Shown piece by piece: positions 5,606 through 10,320 of a stretch of DNA of 10,320 bases. The notes beneath the pieces are model-generated. The model made no database searches. It saw only the letters and a program-made list of their open reading frames with translations, and was not told the DNA's origin. Each line of letters opens with the position of its first letter. The stretch's first letter is position 1. The DNA is from an uncultured Novosphingobium sp. Its GTDB lineage: Bacteria; Pseudomonadota; Alphaproteobacteria; Sphingomonadales; Sphingomonadaceae. Both the position numbers and the translations under genes were made by a program. The stretch is taken from assembly GCA_946886365.1 (NCBI GenBank), contig CAMPIM010000118.1, positions 1 through 10,320 on the forward strand, read 5' to 3'.

Positions 5606-6619
5606 TCACGCCAAACGGTAGTCTTCCTCGCGTGTCATCATCGCCCAGATTGTCCGCGCCATTTTGTTCGCCAGCGCGACGGCAACCACCATCCGCGGTC
5701 TGCGGGCCATCAGGCGTCCCAGCCAGTTGTCGGGGAGAACGCCTTTGCGAACAATCCATCGAATCCTGCTCATCGCACCGACAACGAGAAGCTTGCGAAT
5801 GTCGCTTTGTCCCATTTTGCTCATGGACCCGAGCCGCGCCTTCCCACCCGTCGATCGCTGCTTCGGTACCAGGCCGAGCCATGCCGCAAAGTTTCTGCCG
5901 CTGCCGAATGTGCGCAGGTCTGGCGCGAAGGCCATGATCGCGCCGGCGGTCACTGGTCCGACACCCGGTACCGTGCAGAGGCGGCGAAGCTCGGCGCTGA
6001 CCGTTATAGCCTCTCGTAATCTGAACGAAAGTTCGTCGATTTTGGCAGAGAGGGCGTCGATGTGCTCCAGGTAAAGGCGTGCGATATCCCGGATACTGGC
6101 AGGCACGTCGATGTTATCGTTGTCCACCGTCGCGCGGATATCTTTCAGGTGAGGAACGCCTTGGGGGAATACCAGACCGAATTCGGCCAGGTGCCCTCGC
6201 AGGGCATTGATGGTCTGCGTACGCTGGCTGACAAAACATTGGTGGGTTCGGTAGGCAACCGCCCGCGCTTGATGTTCCGCACTCTTTACCGCCACGAAAT
6301 GCAGGTTCGGGCGCACAGCTGCTTCGGCAATGGCCGCCGCATCTGCCGCGTCGTTTTTCTGCCTCTTCACGAACGGTTTTACATAGATCGGTGGGATCAA
6401 CCGAACCTCATGACCTTCTGCGCCCGCAAACCGGCCCCAGAAGTGGCTCGTCGCGCAAGCCTCCATCGCGACGATGCAGCGAGGCTGACCCTTGAGCAAA
6501 GCCTCCAGTTTGGACCGAGAGACCGTCCGATTATATAGAACCGACCCTGCTTGATCGGTCGCGCAGACCTGGAAGCTCCGCTTTGCCAGATCGATCGCCA
6601 GCATGTGTGCGTCCGACAT
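5606..6619 (-). CDS. IS110 family transposase (IS1111 type)
   Basis: A 337-residue DEDD transposase of normal length, which inserts and excises the element through a circular form with an RNA guide. The N-terminal RuvC-like domain shows D10 (LAIDLAKRSF), E53 (AMEACATSHFW) and D90/D93 (KNDAADAAAIAEA). A middle helical region (about 110-200) is followed by the C-terminal Transposase_20 part with a helix-hairpin-helix TVPGVGPVTAG and the serine-bearing GSMSKMGQSDIRKLL, whose Ser is the proposed nucleophile in the family. All key residues are present, so it may be active. The ATG at 6619 has AGGAGGAG (minus strand, 6623-6630) at good spacing. The first 26 codons are duplicated in inverted orientation at 5257-5334. 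Confidence 0.95.
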   Translation of the reverse strand: MSDAHMLAIDLAKRSFQVCATDQAGSVLYNRTVSRSKLEALLKGQPRCIVAMEACATSHFWGRFAGAEGHEVRLIPPIYVKPFVKRQKNDAADAAAIAEAAVRPNLHFVAVKSAEHQARAVAYRTHQCFVSQRTQTINALRGHLAEFGLVFPQGVPHLKDIRATVDNDNIDVPASIRDIARLYLEHIDALSAKIDELSFRLREAITVSAELRRLCTVPGVGPVTAGAIMAFAPDLRTFGSGRNFAAWLGLVPKQRSTGGKARLGSMSKMGQSDIRKLLVVGAMSRIRWIVRKGVLPDNWLGRLMARRPRMVVAVALANKMARTIWAMMTREEDYRLA

Positions 6620-6702
6620 ATGCTCCTCCTTCGCGCGCCACCATGGCGCTCGTCAGCATCATACGATGCCGGGCGAAGGGAGGCATCCACCGCATCAGTT
6701 CA
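6542..6702 (-). repeat. 161-bp inverted repeat arm (partner of 5174-5334)
   Basis: Left end of the complete IS, perfectly matching the reverse complement of 5174-5334 over all 161 bases; the match ends at both sides with unrelated flanks. The arms are separated by 1207 bases and could recombine to invert the segment between them or form a large hairpin. Confidence 0.9.
6678..6690 (-). repeat. Left subterminal inverted repeat of the IS
   Basis: GGGAGGCATCCAC on the plus strand, the exact inverse of 5338-5350. It lies 12 bases inside the inferred left terminus at 6702 and about 58 bases before the transposase start codon. Confidence 0.8.
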
Positions 6703-6737
6703 ATGCTCCTATATCTTACGATCCATTACGGCGCGAC

Positions 6738-6763
6738 GATGCTGCTTAAGCAACATCTTTTTT
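6738..6763 (+). terminator. Rho-independent terminator between the IS and the tad operon
   Basis: GATG and TGC pair with GCA and CATC around a TTAA loop (one C/A mismatch), followed at once by six T (6758-6763). It would stop rightward transcription. No plus-strand gene ends upstream of it inside the window, so it is either left over from a gene lost beside the IS or shields the tad operon from readthrough. Confidence 0.6.
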
Positions 6764-6866
6764 GAAGAAAGTAAATCTAGATCAATCAGAACGTAAAATT
6801 CCAGAAATTTGTTCTTAACGATCTCCTCCTAATTGAAAGAAAGTATAAAAATCGGGGAGGAAAATT
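6764..6866 (+). other. A/T-rich leader upstream of the tad-like operon
   Basis: This stretch is markedly richer in A and T than its neighbours and must hold the operon's promoter, but I see no convincing -35/-10 pair at proper spacing. A GGGGAGG Shine-Dalgarno sequence at 6854-6860 serves the TTG start at 6867. There is no gene here. Confidence 0.5.
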
Positions 6867-8864
6867 TTGTTCGAAGAACAACATTCCTTTTTAAGACGCT
6901 TTCGACGGAATGAGGCGGGCAACACACTGGCAATCACTGCCGCGGCGTTTTTCCCCTTAGCGGGCCTAATTGGAGGCGGAGTAGACATCAGCCGTCTCTA
7001 CTTGACGAAGACTCGGCTTCAGCAAGCTTGCGATGCTGGCGCTCTTGCCGGACGGCGGGCGATGACGGGTCTGACTTGGACGACTGGCGCGGGCAGTACA
7101 GAAGACACTGCAGTCAAGTTCTTCAATGTCAACTTTCCAGCGCACAAATATGGGACCAGCTTGGCGACGGGGGTCTATTCTGCAAGCGCCACAGGCGCTG
7201 TCACGGGCACAGCTTCCGTAGTGGTGCCGATGACCTTGATGTCGCTATTTAATGTTCCAGACAAAACCATAACGGCGAACTGTACGGCGGATCTCCAATT
7301 GCCGAATACCGACGTCATGTTCGTCCTCGATACAACTCGGTCGATGCTGGATACAAACAGCGGCGACAGTTCAAGCAAGATCGTCGGACTGCGCAGCGCG
7401 GTGACGAACTTCTACAACTTGCTGGAGCAGGTGAAGCCCGTCGGCAGCGCCATCCGCTACGGATTTGTGCCCTATTCGTCGACAGTGAATGTCGGGATGT
7501 TGCTAAAGCGCGAGTGGGTCCAGGACAATCCTTGGTATGACTCCAGGCAACCGGCGCCTCAGACGACGAATACTGTGACCACAACCACGACGCAGCCGGC
7601 GACGAATTCGTCTTCCAGCACAGTTTTTAACAGCGGAAGCATCACGACTTCGACTTCCCCTGGGCAGGCAGAGAGCTGCGCCGCGCCGGCCAATTCCAAC
7701 TATACGGATGTCTACAGCGGCTGGTCGGCCTACAGCCCCTCCGCCACTGCTTCGCCCCGGACGCGGACCCGGACACGGACACGGAATGGAACGACCTATT
7801 CGGCATCCTCAAACGCCAGTGGCTGCACTATAACCGCAACGACCTATAATAATTACGCCCAGACGGTTACCGAAACCGTCACAAACAATCCCAACGCTGG
7901 TCAGACGACAACGACCACCACGACAACACCAGTGTACAATTGGTACTATCAGCCCGTCCAATATTCGATGGCCACACTCAAGGGCAACGCTGCGAACGGC
8001 CTGATGGCCGGAGGCAGCTTCACTGCGACCGTCGCCAACAACAACACTAGCCGTACGATCAACTGGACCGCAGCAAATGCATGCATTGAAGAACGCTCGA
8101 CGCGTCGATCCAATGAGGGCTCCACCGTCCCGCGCAATGATATGGACGTGGACCTGGTCCCCAATGCTGCCAGTCCCGACACACAGTGGAAGCCCTATAT
8201 CCCCGGCATCGTCTATGGACGTAACGCGACCAGTGCGACGGCGGCCAGTGGCTGGATCTGGAGTGGCTCTGCTGCGACTTTGACTAACGCAAATTATTAT
8301 ACCCCTTCCGGAGACACCAGCTTCTACGGCGCCTGTCCATCACCGGCGCGTAAGCTAGGCTCGATAACCTCGTCTGCGCTGACGACCTATCTTAACGCCC
8401 TGTCGCCCGCTGGCTTTACCTATCATGACATCGGCATGTTGTGGGGTCTTCGCCTGATGTCGCGTGATGGCATCTTCAGCGCTGAAAACCAAGCGGCCGA
8501 AGCGACCGGCAAGATAGCACGGCACATTATCTTCATGACCGACGGCCAGACCGAAACGCATATTGGTGCCTATGATGCGTGGGGATTGTCTGCAACAGCC
8601 AGACGGCGCACCGCTTCTGCATCCATCCCGACCGATACTGAACAAAATGGGCTCACGGAAAGCCGACTTCTGGAACTCTGCTCGATCGCGAAGGATCAAA
8701 AGAATATCACTGTCTGGGTGATCGCCTTTGGAACGACCCTCACGCAGTTGCTCAGCGATTGCGGATCGCCGGGCAAGTCTTATCAGGCAAACAATGCTGC
8801 GGAACTCAACGCGACATTCAGTCAAATTGCGTCGCAGATCGCCTCTCTGCGGATCACACGATAA
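6867..8864 (+). CDS. tadG: TadG-like pilus assembly protein with split VWA domain
   Basis: A 665-residue protein. Residues 15-60 form the Tad_N module: NEAGNTLAI, a membrane segment at about 20-38 containing PLAGLIGGGVD, then SRLYLTKTRLQQACDAGALAG. A von Willebrand A domain follows, with the metal-site motif D155-T-T157-R-S159-M and the later TDG at 558-560. Between them lies a Thr/Ser/Asn-rich stretch of about 235-355 with runs of threonine and an Arg-Thr repeat, then a further region to about 500, so the VWA core is far more spread out than usual. TadG-type proteins anchor in the inner membrane and extend into the periplasm as part of tight-adherence pilus machinery. The TTG start is chosen for the GGGGAGG 6 bases upstream and the short basic N-terminus. 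The stop overlaps the next gene (TAATG). Confidence 0.82.
   Translation: MFEEQHSFLRRFRRNEAGNTLAITAAAFFPLAGLIGGGVDISRLYLTKTRLQQACDAGALAGRRAMTGLTWTTGAGSTEDTAVKFFNVNFPAHKYGTSLATGVYSASATGAVTGTASVVVPMTLMSLFNVPDKTITANCTADLQLPNTDVMFVLDTTRSMLDTNSGDSSSKIVGLRSAVTNFYNLLEQVKPVGSAIRYGFVPYSSTVNVGMLLKREWVQDNPWYDSRQPAPQTTNTVTTTTTQPATNSSSSTVFNSGSITTSTSPGQAESCAAPANSNYTDVYSGWSAYSPSATASPRTRTRTRTRNGTTYSASSNASGCTITATTYNNYAQTVTETVTNNPNAGQTTTTTTTTPVYNWYYQPVQYSMATLKGNAANGLMAGGSFTATVANNNTSRTINWTAANACIEERSTRRSNEGSTVPRNDMDVDLVPNAASPDTQWKPYIPGIVYGRNATSATAASGWIWSGSAATLTNANYYTPSGDTSFYGACPSPARKLGSITSSALTTYLNALSPAGFTYHDIGMLWGLRLMSRDGIFSAENQAAEATGKIARHIIFMTDGQTETHIGAYDAWGLSATARRRTASASIPTDTEQNGLTESRLLELCSIAKDQKNITVWVIAFGTTLTQLLSDCGSPGKSYQANNAAELNATFSQIASQIASLRITR
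7758..7784 (+). repeat. In-frame Arg-Thr microrepeat in the TadG-like gene
   Basis: Nine codons alternate CGG with ACN (CGG ACG CGG ACC CGG ACA CGG ACA CGG), encoding RTRTRTRTR. The last units (CGGACA) are exact 6-base tandem copies. Such a tract can change length by slippage in 6-base steps without breaking the frame. Confidence 0.8.
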
Positions 8865-9475
8865 TGTGCGGAGGCAAGAAGTTCGTCAAGGGACGTCGGA
8901 AAGCAGCGGCGTTGGATGAGACTGGTGCCACTCTGGTCGAATTCGCCATTGTCGCGCCGATCCTTGTCCTTATCCTGATGTTCCTGTTTGACGCGGGCTA
9001 TTATTTTTATGCCCGTGCGGTTTTGAGCGGAGAGGTTCAGGCCGCGGGGCGAGCGTCGGCACTGGAGACTGCCACCGACACCAATCGTGCCTTGCTGGAT
9101 GCGGGCGTTGAAGGGGCCGTAAAGAAATTGGTGAGCGGAGGTATGCTCAGTTTTGAACGGCTCGCATTCAAATCCTATGGCCGAGCGCAATCCCGGGTTG
9201 AATCCTTTATTGATTCTAATGGAGACGGCATCTGCAACAACAATGAGGGCTTCGACGACGCCAACCGCAACGGTGTCAGGGATGCAGATTCCGGGGTACA
9301 GGGTCAAGGCGGCGCCAAGGATGTCACCATCTATTCGGTAACCCTGCAATATGATCGCGTTTTCCCGATGGCCACACTTTTGGGATGGAACCCCAGGGTC
9401 AGTATGACCTCTCGCACCATATTGCACAACCAGCCCTTTGATAAGCAGGCAGAGCCGCTGATCGGAAAATGTTGA
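8864..9475 (+). CDS. TadE-like pseudopilin-type protein with EF-hand-like loop
   Basis: A 203-residue TadE-family protein. A short basic N-terminus leads to ETG-ATLVEF, where G21 followed by E26 gives the prepilin-like glycine and Glu at +5; a membrane helix runs from about 24 to 45 (VEFAIVAPILVLILMFLF). In the family the single helix anchors a periplasmic domain, and characterised TadE is cut by the TadV peptidase. Residues 117-128 (DSNGDGICNNNE) match the 12-position EF-hand loop with D1, N3, D5, G6 and E12, and a second DDANRNGVRD follows at 131-140, so calcium binding is plausible. The ATG at 8864 overlaps the TadG stop by one base, which favours coupled translation; an upstream in-frame ATG at 8759 would lie inside tadG and lacks family sequence. 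Confidence 0.83.
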   Translation: MCGGKKFVKGRRKAAALDETGATLVEFAIVAPILVLILMFLFDAGYYFYARAVLSGEVQAAGRASALETATDTNRALLDAGVEGAVKKLVSGGMLSFERLAFKSYGRAQSRVESFIDSNGDGICNNNEGFDDANRNGVRDADSGVQGQGGAKDVTIYSVTLQYDRVFPMATLLGWNPRVSMTSRTILHNQPFDKQAEPLIGKC

Positions 9476-9486
9476 GGATCTTGTTG

Positions 9487-10164
9487 ATGAATATTCTTCT
9501 CTCGCGGGCACAAAGCGTGATTGATGGGATCGCTCATCGACTAGGTGGTCTGGTCCGTTGTAAATCCGGAATAGCCTTGACGGAGTTTGCAATAGCGTTT
9601 CCTTTGCTACTGATACTTGCCACTTCAGGCCTTGAACTCATCAACTATGCTCTGACGGTCAAGAAGATAGGCGAAATCTCCGGAATGGTGGCGGACAATG
9701 CATCGCGCATGGGCTCTCAAAGCGCTATCAATAACAAGCCGGTCAGCGAGGCGGAAATTAATGACGTTTTTATCGGTGCCGACTTACAGGCGTCTGAACT
9801 AGGCCTCGGCCAAAATGGTAAGATCGTGCTTTCCAGCCTGCAGACTAACCCCGATGGTGGTCAGACCATCAAATGGCAACGGTGCTTTGGCGGCGATGCA
9901 TATCACTCCGCTTATGGGCCACAAGGCACGGGGGCTACGGGTACGAGCTTTGCGGGCATGGGGCCGACGGGTGAGGAGATCAAGGCAGCTGCGGGAACCG
10001 CTGTGATGGTGGTGGAAATCCATTATACCTACAAGCGCTTGATGCCGATTGTTTCTTTACCACTTCACGATATTACAGAGCTTTCAGCCTTTAATGTTCG
10101 TGACAGTCGCGATATTACCCAAGTTTATAATAGCGAAAACGTGACGCCTTCAACCTGCACCTGA
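9487..10164 (+). CDS. Second TadE-like pseudopilin-type protein
   Basis: A 225-residue TadE/TadG-like membrane protein. RCKSG-IALTEF has the glycine at 28 and Glu at +5 (E33), followed by a hydrophobic helix at about 29-50 (FAIAFPLLLILATSGLELI). The periplasmic part contains one Cys in QRCFGGDAYHSAYG, a glycine-rich GPQGTGATGTSF...GMGPTGEE section, and a C-terminal Cys in STCT that could pair with it. Start choice: ATG at 9487 has GAGGA (9474-9478), overlapping the upstream stop, at 8-base spacing; an in-frame ATG at 9469 lies inside the preceding gene with only a weak site, and would add six residues. Third gene of the operon; with the TadE-like neighbour it would make a heterologous pair of minor pseudopilins, as in TadE/TadF, but it cannot be called TadF from sequence alone. 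Confidence 0.8.
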   Translation: MNILLSRAQSVIDGIAHRLGGLVRCKSGIALTEFAIAFPLLLILATSGLELINYALTVKKIGEISGMVADNASRMGSQSAINNKPVSEAEINDVFIGADLQASELGLGQNGKIVLSSLQTNPDGGQTIKWQRCFGGDAYHSAYGPQGTGATGTSFAGMGPTGEEIKAAAGTAVMVVEIHYTYKRLMPIVSLPLHDITELSAFNVRDSRDITQVYNSENVTPSTCT

Positions 10165-10320
10165 CTCTGCGTCCTTCCCGGCATAACGGCGTGTGAAAGT
10201 GGCGCTGAGCGCTAAGACTGTGCAGGCTGCGCTTTGGGCTATGGGTTCGCATCAAGGTCGACATTTAGGATCAGGACCTATTAAATTGCTTGCGGGGACG
10301 AGGATTGGTTGATTCAATGG
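10165..10320. other. Non-coding end of the window
   Basis: I see no gene here. The stretch holds a perfect GCGCTGAGCGC palindrome with a one-base centre (10202-10212) and a TAGG...CCTA pair near 10266-10280. No terminator with a T run is visible after the last tad gene. Confidence 0.4.

Larger units (their letters stand above)
5335..6702 (-). mobile_element. Complete IS110-family, IS1111-type insertion sequence
   Basis: About 1.37 kb, transposase on the minus strand. Placed in the IS1111 type because of (1) 13-bp inverted repeats GTGGATGCCTCCC lying a few bases inside each end (5338-5350 and 6678-6690), (2) only about 58 bases between the left repeat and the transposase start, and (3) about 255 non-coding bases between the transposase stop and the right repeat. 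The outer limits are inferred: the left end as the last base shared with the second copy (6702), the right end from where the abutting 161-bp copy stops (5335). No target duplication is seen, as expected for this family, which moves by a circular intermediate and recombinase-like chemistry. Its right flank is a truncated copy of itself. The exact termini are uncertain by several bases. Confidence 0.82.

Noticed and set aside
6062..6538. A 158-codon plus-strand frame inside the IS.
   Set aside because: It is antisense to the intact transposase; no independent evidence of coding.
6809..6849. TTGTTC and TATAAA upstream of tadG as a promoter pair.
   Set aside because: The spacing is 29 bases, far from the 16-18 needed, and the TATAAA lies only about 20 bases before the start codon.
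9469..10164. An earlier ATG at 9469 for the second TadE-like gene.
   Set aside because: It has a weaker ribosome binding site than the ATG at 9487; it remains possible and would add six residues.
10202..10212. The GCGCTGAGCGC palindrome after the last tad gene as a terminator.
   Set aside because: The one-base centre cannot form a hairpin loop without opening the stem, and no T run follows.
10249..10320. Possible end of another insertion sequence at the window edge (TAGGATCAGGACCTA region).
   Set aside because: It has a vaguely familiar look but no transposase frame or paired inverted repeat is visible before the window ends.

Overview
The window looks like chromosomal DNA from a GC-rich alphaproteobacterium, most likely a sphingomonad (Sphingobium, Sphingomonas or Novosphingobium type). 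Support comes from the comF–glutaredoxin–nitrilase–DUF1178 gene order, a Tad_N/VWA TadG followed by two TadE-like proteins, a palindrome of the GGCTGAGCTTGTCGAAG type between convergent genes, and the codon use. The genus is an inference; no rRNA gene is present.

Left part (1-4964), ordinary chromosome. A secreted DUF2141 protein and a diacylglycerol-kinase-family lipid kinase form a tight plus-strand pair. They converge on a minus-strand SAM-dependent methyltransferase-fold protein (BioC/NDUFAF5-like), with an imperfect palindrome, probably a bidirectional terminator, between them. Divergent from the methyltransferase, and 44 bases away, runs comF, grxC, a nitrilase-superfamily amidase and a DUF1178 protein, closely spaced or overlapping and so probably one operon. 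A tRNA-Arg(CCU) gene with encoded CCA and a probable terminator follow.

Middle part (4965-6866), a mobile-element scar. An apparently complete IS110-family element of the IS1111 type lies on the minus strand (about 5335-6702). It has a 337-aa DEDD transposase, 13-bp subterminal inverted repeats, and about 255 bases of non-coding DNA after the transposase stop, where IS1111-type elements carry their guide (bridge/seek) RNA. Directly abutting its right end is a perfect 161-bp inverted copy of its own left end (5174-5334), cut off inside the transposase reading frame; the rest of that second copy is absent. A 10-base string spanning the right-end/flank junction occurs again inside the candidate guide RNA. 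Two terminators on the outer sides of the element point inward and have no gene of their own, which suggests DNA was lost here.

Right part (6867-10164), a three-gene tad-like operon: a TadG-like protein (N-terminal membrane anchor plus a von Willebrand A domain interrupted by a long Thr/Ser-rich insert), then two TadE-like single-pass pseudopilin-type proteins. The junctions overlap or nearly so (TAATG, then an RBS at the previous stop). They would belong to a tight-adherence (Flp) pilus or related envelope machine; no TadA/B/C or secretin gene is in the window. The last 156 bases hold no gene I can support.

The best candidate for something unusual is the IS1111-type element with its probable guide RNA and its apparent insertion into a copy of itself. 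The rest is recognisable, mostly conserved, alphaproteobacterial content.
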